DNA from: a virus
IMG/VR virus record: IMGVR_UViG_3300009466_000019
Coordinates: 1 to 21,664 of that record
Strand: one strand, 5' to 3'
DNA length: 21,664 nucleotides
Shown: one piece after another, positions 6,671 through 13,713 of the stretch
Position numbering within the stretch: the stretch's first letter is position 1
How the letters are laid out: every line of letters starts with the position of its first letter
Made by a program: the position numbers and the translations under genes
The notes under the pieces: model-generated
What the model saw: the letters and a program-made list of their open reading frames with translations, nothing else
What the model was told of the DNA's origin: nothing
Database searches by the model: none

Positions 6671-8581
6671 ATGAAGAAGCCGCTTGATGTTAAGACACTG
6701 GATGTTTTTCTGTCTGCCGTCGAAGATCGTCTTACCCACCTTGAATCCAAAATGTACAAGGAAGACGACGAAGAGCGTGAACCAGTATCGGAAGACACCA
6801 TCGAAAAGAAGGGTGCCTGTCCCGAATGTGGCCTGCCTGAAGGCGAGTGCAAGTGCGGCTACTTCGACATTGATGCAAAGTCATACATTGTCGATGCGGA
6901 GACAAAGGTTCGTTACGTCCGTGATGCGGCTTACTGGGGCGTCCCCGTAATGACACCGATTGCGCCAGGAATGAAGCCGAAGGGTCCGACTTCCCCCACT
7001 GGTCGGGCGCGTCGCTCATCGATGACCGGACGAAGCATCCGTCGATCAATGCCAAGTACCAGCACTGGTAGTGACAAGACACCGGGCCGTGCTGCACCAC
7101 GTAAGCGAGTGAAGCCAAAGCGCGCAGCAGGCGCAGGTGACGGTGAAAGCGGTGGCAAGAAGCCAGTACGCCAACGTGGAGGATTTAGTGGTCATGTTGT
7201 AGCGGACGAAGAACTGCGTAGGATAAGGGCGGAATCACGCCGTGAAAGCGGTGGCAAGAAGCCAGTGGACAAAACTCCTGGCAGCAACGGCATTTCACAG
7301 ATGCACTTCGGTACTGGCGGCAAGGGTCCAGGTGGTTCTACTCACCGGGCAGAAATCGGCCAGGATGAAGACGGCAGTTGGCGCGCTAGTTTCACCCGCT
7401 TGAATCCAAAGAGCGGTGGTGAAAGCGGTGGACGTACTAACGTCCAGAAGTTTGAATCACGCGAAGAAGCAGAAGCGTGGGTGAATAACTCAGCCAAGCG
7501 CAGTAAGGTAAGTGCAAACCCTGATGCTGACAAGGAATCCGATAAGGAAGCCGGAGAGATTCGTGATCGCTACAACCCAGAAGGTAGCGACTCGGAATCG
7601 AAGTTTGGCAAAGATAAAAACGACCGCTACACCGCTGCTAAGGCAGAGGACTTTAGCGTAGATGCTGTAGCCAAGGAACTTGGTGGCATCAGCAAGGAAG
7701 GTTCTGCTAATGGTTCTGGTTCGCTAGAAGACCCAATTGACGTTGGCGATGATGTTGAACTAGCGCACAAGTTGCTCGCTGAAGGCAAGCATATCCGTAT
7801 GAAGGATTCGAAGAGTGTTTCCAGCCTTCTTGATAAGTTGCACGATGTTGTCATGGACGCACGTGAGCGGGGAGATAAGGCACCTGAGTACGATCTTTGC
7901 AAGGTGTCTGTGCCAAAGACAAACTTGTTCTGCATTGAATCTAAGGGCGTACCACGAGTGTTCATGCCGCAGTTCAAGGGTGCACCACACGAAGGTTCGT
8001 ATGCTGAAACTAAGTTGAACCCAGATAAGGGCGAAGCAGATGTTGAAGCGGAGTTCCGTGAACTGCTTGACAAGATGGGAATTAAGACGGAAATGAAGAC
8101 CGTCAAGGCTTCTGACCTCAAGGCTTCACAGGAAAACCTAGACGGTGGCAAGGTTGCAGGCATGGCTAGGGCTATGAAGGAAGGCAAGATTCCAGACGCT
8201 CCAATCTTCGTCACCCGCGACGGATACATTGTTGATGGACACCATCGTTGGGCCGCTAAGGTCGCGATGGATATTGAAGACGGTGTTCTTGGCGATATTG
8301 AAATGCCGGTAGAGGTCATTGACGGCGATATCGGCTTCATCCTTGACGTTGCTAACGGATTCGCTGACATTGCGGGCATTAAGCGCAAAGGTCTTGGTGC
8401 GGCGGCAGATGGAGTGAGCAAGAAACCAACTACAAGCCGTAGCGGTGACAGCGTTGTCCTAGATGGTGTCGGCACCGTAGTGCAGTCAGACAACACACAG
8501 GGGAAGAAGTGGTGGGATATCCGCGACAACTTCTCCAAGAAGGACGATGACGACTGCGGGTGTTCTGGCAACGTCTACTGA
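6671..8581 (+). CDS. Tagged virion-cargo candidate with ParB-like domain
   Basis: 636 residues; AGGAG precedes ATG 6671. In order: an N-terminal helix (LDVFLSAVEDRLTHLESK); a Cys cluster CPECGLPEGECKC (50-62), possibly zinc; the shared tag (81-103); a very basic, Ser/Pro/Gly-rich linker (about 104-200) that could bind DNA; a segment with GSWRASFTRLN and FESREEAEAWV (about 222-271) resembling the DUF2188 pattern; a domain at about 352-440 (DPIDVGDDVELAHKLLAEGK, CKVSVPKTNLFC, FMPQFKG); and a ParB/sulfiredoxin-like domain (about 477-535) with VTRDGYIVDGHHRWAAKV. The D-G-H-H-R-W motif is the family's ATP/CTP or nuclease site. The end is Asp-rich with CGC. The adjacent portal and protease genes suggest a head component. 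The activity (DNA cleavage, NTP binding, phosphotransfer) is not settled by the motif. Confidence 0.75.
   Translation: MKKPLDVKTLDVFLSAVEDRLTHLESKMYKEDDEEREPVSEDTIEKKGACPECGLPEGECKCGYFDIDAKSYIVDAETKVRYVRDAAYWGVPVMTPIAPGMKPKGPTSPTGRARRSSMTGRSIRRSMPSTSTGSDKTPGRAAPRKRVKPKRAAGAGDGESGGKKPVRQRGGFSGHVVADEELRRIRAESRRESGGKKPVDKTPGSNGISQMHFGTGGKGPGGSTHRAEIGQDEDGSWRASFTRLNPKSGGESGGRTNVQKFESREEAEAWVNNSAKRSKVSANPDADKESDKEAGEIRDRYNPEGSDSESKFGKDKNDRYTAAKAEDFSVDAVAKELGGISKEGSANGSGSLEDPIDVGDDVELAHKLLAEGKHIRMKDSKSVSSLLDKLHDVVMDARERGDKAPEYDLCKVSVPKTNLFCIESKGVPRVFMPQFKGAPHEGSYAETKLNPDKGEADVEAEFRELLDKMGIKTEMKTVKASDLKASQENLDGGKVAGMARAMKEGKIPDAPIFVTRDGYIVDGHHRWAAKVAMDIEDGVLGDIEMPVEVIDGDIGFILDVANGFADIAGIKRKGLGAAADGVSKKPTTSRSGDSVVLDGVGTVVQSDNTQGKKWWDIRDNFSKKDDDDCGCSGNVY
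6911..6979 (+). repeat. Shared tag, copy 1 (in the ParB-like protein)
   Basis: Residues 81-103 begin RYVRDAAYWGVPVMTPIAPG. A Lys-Val junction (K79-V80, in DAETKV) lies two residues before it. The basic linker and ParB-like domain follow. Copies 1 and 3 share the end T-x-I-x-PGMKP. Confidence 0.8.
7143..7266 (+). repeat. 25-bp direct repeat inside the basic linker
   Basis: The 25 bases at 7143-7167 recur exactly at 7242-7266, starting GTGAAAGCGGTGGCAAGAAG. The 99-base offset keeps the frame, so ESGGKKPV appears twice; a third, partial ESGG follows at residues 251-254. Exact identity, including silent positions, suggests a recent in-frame duplication in the linker. Confidence 0.8.
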
Positions 8582-8586
8582 CGAAG

Positions 8587-11500
8587 ATGAAATTATCCGA
8601 TGCGCAGATTGAAGCCCTAGCCGAACTCCTAGTCGGATTTCAGGACAAGGGTGTGACTCGTCGTGTTCGAACACCCGCTGGTCGTAGGAAGTTTGGCCAG
8701 CAAATCGGAGAAGTAATCGTCCCTGATGTAGTTAAAGCGTTGTCTCGCGCCAAGGTGATCTGGAAAGGCGACACAGGTTGCCGTGCCATTAGGCAATCCG
8801 CCTATGAAATTCTTGGCTACGACCTAAACGAGCAAACTGCATTAGACCCTGTTCAGGACGAAACTTACATTCGCGATTATCGACGTAAGAACCAAACTGA
8901 CGAACTCGCTGTCGCGATGATTGGCGAACTAAGCAGATCGTCAAAAATAGATGCGCCGCTGTATCGAACCGTCGCGCCTACTATTGAAGGTGCTGGGTTT
9001 GAAGACATTATTAAGAGTCTAAAAGACACCGATACATTCGACATTCCGCTTGTCGCTTTTTCAAAGAGCCGCAAAGTAGCAGAAAGTTTTGTCGGTGGCG
9101 GGATTATGTTCGTCCTTGAACCAGGCGCAAAGGGAATTCCTGTCCGCTATGAATCAGAGGTCGTAACTGGCGGAAGATTCAAGGTTGTTTCCGTCAAGGG
9201 AACTAGCGGCAGATGGACAAAAGTTACGCTGAAGCAAGTTGGAGTCTATGACAGCGCTGGAAGGTATCGCGAAGTCAAGGTTGCTTCTAAAAAGATTTGG
9301 CGCTACGACTATATCTTTGACGGGAGAGCGTTCTCAAATACTGACGACCTTGATACGAAAGGTGCGCAGCGGCATGTTCGCGATGTAGCGTTTTGGGGAG
9401 CGCCTTACGGGACTCCACTGCCACTTCCAACAGGGTTCGTAAAACCCAAGGAAGTATTTAAGAAGCGCCCGAAGAAAATCGCTCCTGACAAGGCGAAGAA
9501 GGCGCGGCTGAAGCGACTTGACCACAAGGACGCGGACCCAGAAGTGGCGGAGGTGGCTCGTGACATTACTGAAATGGAATGGGGCGGCTTTACTACTTCT
9601 GTCAACCTGAAAAAGTCTTCGCTGGAACGTGGAGTGTTTTGGATTTCGGGCGACATTTTCAAGGATGGCGAAAAAGTCGGCTACTACCAACGAATCCTTG
9701 ACTATGACAGTAAAGAGATGGAAAACGGTGGGCTAGTCCTTAAGCCTGAATACCAAGGCCAGGGTTTCGCTGAAAGGTTCTACGATCACGTAGAGAGCGC
9801 GGCCTGGGAACAAGGTATGCGCAAGATACGCATTAATGCCAACATCGATGTAGGCGGCTATGCGTGGGCAAGGCGAGGATTTAAGTTTCGCGACGCGGAA
9901 CAGCGTGATCTTTTCAAAGATGCAGTGAAAGTAATAGCAGACGCCGATCCAGGCGACATTATTACGCTGTACGGGATTGATTACACTGCCACTCCAAGCC
10001 TAATTGCTGCTGCGCAAAAATTGATGCGCAATTGGCGTTCTGTGACCCCGCTCGACATTGCGCAATTGGGAGAGCGCGCAAGGTCTATACGCGCCACTAA
10101 GACAACGAAGTCTGGTCGCGTAGTACCTATGTGGCCGGGTAAATCACTTATGCTCGGTTCTAGTTGGTTTGGCGTAAAGCCGATTGCCAACCCAGGAAAG
10201 ACGAAAGATGCAATTTTTGACTACGTTGCAGAGATTGAACAACTAATTCCTTACGCAGAATCGATGTTTGTCCCTGGCGACGTATTCGAACCACATGAGG
10301 GAAACGAATCTGACTACAACATTCTTGGCGCTGACCTTTTCTACGACCCGCCACTAAATAACATTCCCGATCAAGAGCACAAAGACTTTCGTGGAACCTA
10401 TGAAGAAAAGGGCGTTCGTCGTGTGCGCGATGTTGAATACTGGGGAATGCCATACGGAACCATAATCACGCCGGGTATGAAACCTGTGCGACTCCCGTCC
10501 ATTACAGAATCAGATATCCCATCGATGGGAAGCACTAACTACAGTGAAAGCAAACCGCCACCGTATCTTTACCGTGCAGTCTCAGAAGAAGACTGGAGTG
10601 GAATTCAAGATCGCGGATTCATGCAATCAGACGAACGTATGAACGTCGCTGCAAATGAGGGCACTGTTGCCGCTGACCGCGATCCATCCTTCTACCTTCC
10701 TTGGGGTATCGGCGCACAGGGACGAATCCTGCGTATCAAGTACGACCCCGCTGATATGTGGTGGAGAGATAGTGATGGGTACTGGAAAACGAACAGTAAG
10801 ATTCCATTGGCGCGAATCGATGCAACTACTGACAGGTACATCGATCAAGACAAGCCTGAAAACTACACCCCAGAGCGACTGCTTCGTAACTTTCGCAACA
10901 AGATAACCCGCGCCATTCAAGACGTACCTGGCTATGAAGGTTACGGAATCCCCGCTGCACTAAGAGAGCGTGAGTGGGAAATCGGCAATGCGCTTGACCG
11001 TGGTGAAGTTACTAAGGAATCGCTAACGAAGTACCTAGACGAACTCGAAACATATCTTGCTGCGCTCCGCGCAGACGTAGAAGAAAACGCATTCAATGCA
11101 GACCAAAAGACTTATGACGATCTAGTCGCTAACGTTAGCCCGCTTATTAATCAAGCGCGCGAAACACTGAAACGGCCAGGTCTATTTGACAATCCTGAGC
11201 CGGAGTACAGTTCAGCAATTCAAATGCGATTGCCAGGGATGCCAAAACCTAACCCTGTCGTACCAGCGGCCACTGATGAAATACGAGCAAGTCGCAGGGA
11301 GAAGGCAACTGTCGGATATGCACGTGAAGAGGCAGAAGCGATCAGGCGGCTGGTGCGACTTACAAGGATTGACGACGATTCGCCAGAAGGTCGTGAAGCG
11401 TCACGAACTCTATACAACGAATATGGCATTTCGTTTGACGATCTATCGTGGGAAAACCCATTTGCTAGTGGAGGTGACTGGCAGTTGTTCGGTGGCTGCC

Positions 11501-12204
11501 GGGATATCCGCACCGCCGCATACGACATTCTTGGATATGACGTTATCGATGAAGAAGAGAACATTGCAGACCCACACCTAACATCTGGCGGCGACCCTGG
11601 CTGGGGACAGGCGCAAAGTTCAGCGCGGGCACCGTATGGCTACGCATATGCACTTCTCTCTGATCTGAATGAAGCCGACCGCGTAGACATTCCACTATGG
11701 CGCGGGGTAGAACTTTATAGTTATTCGAATGCCAAGCGATTCGTGGAAGAGTTGCAGCAAGACAAGACTTTCGATCTGCCATTGGCATCATTCGCTGGCC
11801 GTCGCAAGGATGCAGAGCGGTTCGGAGACAGCGTTATCTTCCGCGTCCAACCCAACGCTAAGGCAGTGCAGGGTGGTTTTATGGGGTACGACGAAGATGA
11901 CGAAAGATATTACGCCGACGATTCCTTCATTATGAGCGAAATGGTTACTGGTGGCCGTTTTGCAGTGGTTAGCGTTAAGGAAGATTCACGGGGCCGCTTC
12001 ATCGTCACAATTCGTCAGGTAGCCACATTCAACCCAGATACAGGACTCGCCACAAAGAAGCCTAACCGTCGATGGAAATACGCTAACCTTTTCGACAACT
12101 CGCTCACAGCACTTTCTATCAACGCTGTTGTCGTGGACGCATTAAACAGCGATACTAGATCGAACAAGCCCTCAGAAGCCGAAAGAGGCCAAAATGCACG
12201 ATGA
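8587..12204 (+). CDS. Giant multidomain cargo candidate: ART, GNAT, ART-like, ART
   Basis: 1205 residues from ATG 8587, six bases after the previous stop; GTG 8560 would add nine residues, and neither start has a good ribosome-binding site. Domain order: ADP-ribosyltransferase-like (about 60-248: LYR127TV, AFS159KS, ESE191VVTGG); tag copy 2 (262-287); GNAT acetyltransferase (about 312-470: LVLKPEYQGQGFAERFYDH with the Q-x-x-G-x-[GA]-like acetyl-CoA loop, then GGYAWARRGFKF); a region of unknown type; tag copy 3 (611-633); an ART-like region (about 655-750: LYR663AVSEEDW, QSDERMN, SKIPLARID); a helical linker; and a second copy of the first ART (about 965-1172: LWR1039GV, AS1068FA, MSE1118MVTGG). 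ARTs move ADP-ribose from NAD+ to targets; phage T4 injects one (Alt). Position between portal and protease suggests a head-packaged effector. Targets cannot be read from sequence. Confidence 0.78.
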   Translation: MKLSDAQIEALAELLVGFQDKGVTRRVRTPAGRRKFGQQIGEVIVPDVVKALSRAKVIWKGDTGCRAIRQSAYEILGYDLNEQTALDPVQDETYIRDYRRKNQTDELAVAMIGELSRSSKIDAPLYRTVAPTIEGAGFEDIIKSLKDTDTFDIPLVAFSKSRKVAESFVGGGIMFVLEPGAKGIPVRYESEVVTGGRFKVVSVKGTSGRWTKVTLKQVGVYDSAGRYREVKVASKKIWRYDYIFDGRAFSNTDDLDTKGAQRHVRDVAFWGAPYGTPLPLPTGFVKPKEVFKKRPKKIAPDKAKKARLKRLDHKDADPEVAEVARDITEMEWGGFTTSVNLKKSSLERGVFWISGDIFKDGEKVGYYQRILDYDSKEMENGGLVLKPEYQGQGFAERFYDHVESAAWEQGMRKIRINANIDVGGYAWARRGFKFRDAEQRDLFKDAVKVIADADPGDIITLYGIDYTATPSLIAAAQKLMRNWRSVTPLDIAQLGERARSIRATKTTKSGRVVPMWPGKSLMLGSSWFGVKPIANPGKTKDAIFDYVAEIEQLIPYAESMFVPGDVFEPHEGNESDYNILGADLFYDPPLNNIPDQEHKDFRGTYEEKGVRRVRDVEYWGMPYGTIITPGMKPVRLPSITESDIPSMGSTNYSESKPPPYLYRAVSEEDWSGIQDRGFMQSDERMNVAANEGTVAADRDPSFYLPWGIGAQGRILRIKYDPADMWWRDSDGYWKTNSKIPLARIDATTDRYIDQDKPENYTPERLLRNFRNKITRAIQDVPGYEGYGIPAALREREWEIGNALDRGEVTKESLTKYLDELETYLAALRADVEENAFNADQKTYDDLVANVSPLINQARETLKRPGLFDNPEPEYSSAIQMRLPGMPKPNPVVPAATDEIRASRREKATVGYAREEAEAIRRLVRLTRIDDDSPEGREASRTLYNEYGISFDDLSWENPFASGGDWQLFGGCRDIRTAAYDILGYDVIDEEENIADPHLTSGGDPGWGQAQSSARAPYGYAYALLSDLNEADRVDIPLWRGVELYSYSNAKRFVEELQQDKTFDLPLASFAGRRKDAERFGDSVIFRVQPNAKAVQGGFMGYDEDDERYYADDSFIMSEMVTGGRFAVVSVKEDSRGRFIVTIRQVATFNPDTGLATKKPNRRWKYANLFDNSLTALSINAVVVDALNSDTRSNKPSEAERGQNAR
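8764..9336 (+). repeat. ART-like domain, first copy of an internal duplication
   Basis: Residues 60-250 of the giant protein. GCRAIRQSAYEILGYD, TFDIPLVAF and SEVVTGGRFKVVSV line up with GCRDIRTAAYDILGYD, TFDLPLASF and SEMVTGGRFAVVSV in the copy at 11479-12102. It keeps Arg127 and the E189-x-E191 pair, but the first Ser of the usual S-x-S motif is Ala157. Confidence 0.75.
9370..9447 (+). repeat. Shared tag, copy 2 (before the GNAT domain)
   Basis: Residues 262-287 begin RHVRDVAFWGAPYGTPLPLP. K258-G259 (DLDTKG) lies four residues before it. The copy joins the first ART-like domain to the GNAT domain and closely resembles copy 5, with a PLxLPxxFxKP end. Confidence 0.85.
10417..10485 (+). repeat. 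Shared tag, copy 3 (before the second ART-like region)
   Basis: Residues 611-633 begin RRVRDVEYWGMPYGTIITPG. K608-G609 (YEEKG) lies three residues before it. The ART-like region with LYRAVSEEDW follows about 28 residues later. Confidence 0.85.
11479..12102 (+). repeat. ART-like domain, second copy of the duplication
   Basis: Residues 965-1172 repeat the N-terminal ART-like domain over its whole length, including the ending (RRWKYANLFD against KIWRYDYIFD). It keeps Arg1039, Ser1068 and Glu1118, but the first Glu of the E-x-E pair is Met1116, and it carries an acidic insertion (YDEDDERYYADD) before it. Confidence 0.75.
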
Positions 12205-13528
12205 AGTAGTCACAGACGTTAAAAGCCTACTTGGGCGTGTAGACGCGCTGGAATCCCGGCTAGAGGGCATTCAGGTCAAGGGTGTCAGTGTAATCCGTCA
12301 CGTTCGCGACGTTGACTACTGGGGACTGCCATATGGCACCGTCATCGTGGCCCGTGGCAAGGGCAAGGGCAAGGCGCTTACGAGCATCTGGAAGCCGCTC
12401 AGTGCTGTTAGTGACGATGCGAAGCGCAACGACGGCTTCAGCAAATATCAGGGAAGTAACGACAGTATTGTCTACGGGAGTAAAAAGCCCGCCTTCTACT
12501 ACGTAGGTAAGCAAGGCGGTAAGTTTGCAATCTTAGACGAAAATGGCAAAAACATCCATAGTGCATCGAGTGAAATTGATGCACTTGAATGGCTGAACGA
12601 TTACGCTGCAAAAAGATCGAAGGACCGTTATAAGAAGCCTTACACAAAAGAGCGTGGGCAGCGGCCAGTGCCGACAGGAATGCACAAACCAACTGGTGCA
12701 GAACTACAGGCGTATAAGGGCATTAATAACCTGCTCGTAGACGTATTCGTTTACGACGACCCGAGCAAGCATGATACTTATGGATACGGGTATGACCGAC
12801 GCGATAAGCAATCTACATTCCGTAAAAATGAAACTGTGCAGCGCAAAAAGGCAAACAAATTTGCAATCTTAAAGAGCATGCAGAAGAAGATGCCATCATT
12901 CGAAAAGGATTTGGAAAAAAACTGGAAAACGAGTGACACTGCTAAGGCCCTATATTTTATGCGTATGTTCGGCCTTCGAGTTGGTAGTACCGGAGAGCAA
13001 GAATCTGCTGCGGATGAGAAAGCCTTTGGTGCTACACAGATGCTATTTGAGCATGTGAAGTTTAGCCGTGGTAAGGCAACCATCAAACTACCTTCGAAAA
13101 AGGGTGCTTTGGCAGATTTCGATATTGAAGACCCGACGGCCATCGATATTCTCAAAGATGCTGTAAAGGGAAAGAAGCGAGGTGACCGCCTATTCTTCAC
13201 TGATTCAGGCAAGACCAGTGCTTACCTACAGCGAGTGTTCGGTGCAGGTGTCATCAACCACAACCTACGCCACTATCGCGCTACAGAAGAAGCGATCGAA
13301 ACGCTAGAAGATTGGATGAAAGATTACGAACTTCCAACTACGTATGAAGAATTTGTAAATGATTGGGCCAAACCGCTCGGCTTGCATGTAGAAGAGACTA
13401 TTCTTTTCGACAAGGAAGGACAGGGTTGGAAGTCTTACATCGACCCGTATGTTCTCAGTGTTATCGCTAAGAACAATCCTGAATGGGTGGAAGATTTTGC
13501 TACAAAATACAGCGATAAGGGAGTTTGA
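12194..13528 (+). CDS. Tagged topoisomerase IB-like protein
   Basis: 444 residues, overlapping the previous gene by 11 bases; GAGG lies before ATG 12194. An N-terminal helix (VKSLLGRVDALESRLEG) precedes tag copy 4 (35-51). A small domain (about 100-135: FYYVGKQGGKFAILDENG) follows, then a catalytic region of the type IB topoisomerase / poxvirus topoisomerase kind (about 225-425): LR262VGS, SKKG (302-304), INHNLR359HYRATEEA and GWKSY415IDPYVL. In this family two Arg, a Lys and a His assist a Tyr that forms a 3'-phosphotyrosyl bond and relaxes supercoils; the K-S-Y-I-x-P context of Y415 matches the catalytic Tyr. The usual His just before the Tyr is not obvious. A nicking-closing enzyme packed with the DNA could adjust supercoiling on entry; that role is inferred. 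Confidence 0.82.
   Translation: MHDEVVTDVKSLLGRVDALESRLEGIQVKGVSVIRHVRDVDYWGLPYGTVIVARGKGKGKALTSIWKPLSAVSDDAKRNDGFSKYQGSNDSIVYGSKKPAFYYVGKQGGKFAILDENGKNIHSASSEIDALEWLNDYAAKRSKDRYKKPYTKERGQRPVPTGMHKPTGAELQAYKGINNLLVDVFVYDDPSKHDTYGYGYDRRDKQSTFRKNETVQRKKANKFAILKSMQKKMPSFEKDLEKNWKTSDTAKALYFMRMFGLRVGSTGEQESAADEKAFGATQMLFEHVKFSRGKATIKLPSKKGALADFDIEDPTAIDILKDAVKGKKRGDRLFFTDSGKTSAYLQRVFGAGVINHNLRHYRATEEAIETLEDWMKDYELPTTYEEFVNDWAKPLGLHVEETILFDKEGQGWKSYIDPYVLSVIAKNNPEWVEDFATKYSDKGV
12296..12346 (+). repeat. Shared tag, copy 4 (N-terminus of the topoisomerase-like protein)
   Basis: Residues 35-51 read RHVRDVDYWGLPYGTVI. K29-G30 (IQVKG) lies six residues before it. A Lys/Gly-rich linker (ARGKGKGKAL) follows in place of the PGMKP end. 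Only a coiled-coil-like helix precedes this copy, similar to copy 1. Confidence 0.85.
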
Positions 13529-13534
13529 TTAAAT

Positions 13535-13711
13535 ATGAAAAAGAAAATGCCCGCTGGTGGCCCTCCAAATCCAAAAAACCTACGCGCTGGAAAGCAGAGT
13601 CGAACAGGGCGAATGATGCGTAATTACTTTAATTCCCAAATTTGGCTACCACCGCTTGACGAAGACGACGCTTGGGCCGAAAACGAGAAATTGTTCCCCG
13701 GTGAGAAGTAG
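13535..13711 (+). CDS. Small hypothetical protein between cargo genes
   Basis: 58 residues from ATG 13535; AAGGGAG lies about 12 bases upstream, at the end of the previous gene. The first half is basic and Gly/Pro-rich (PAGGPPNPKNLRAGKQSR), the second half acidic with aromatic residues (QIWLPPLDEDDAWAENE). It lacks the shared tag. No family recognised. Its place inside the cargo row suggests a head or assembly role, but nothing in the sequence proves it. Confidence 0.6.
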   Translation: MKKKMPAGGPPNPKNLRAGKQSRTGRMMRNYFNSQIWLPPLDEDDAWAENEKLFPGEK

Positions 13712-13713
13712 TC

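Noticed and set aside
7627-8571. 314-codon open frame on the minus strand opposite the ParB-like gene
   Set aside because: The + strand gene there has recognisable domains; the minus product is Ser/Arg/Pro-rich without motifs, as expected of a frame mirrored from a real gene.
12357-12375. GGCAAG tandem repeat in the topoisomerase-like gene
   Set aside because: Only three short units coding a Gly-Lys linker; no sign of more than simple-sequence drift.
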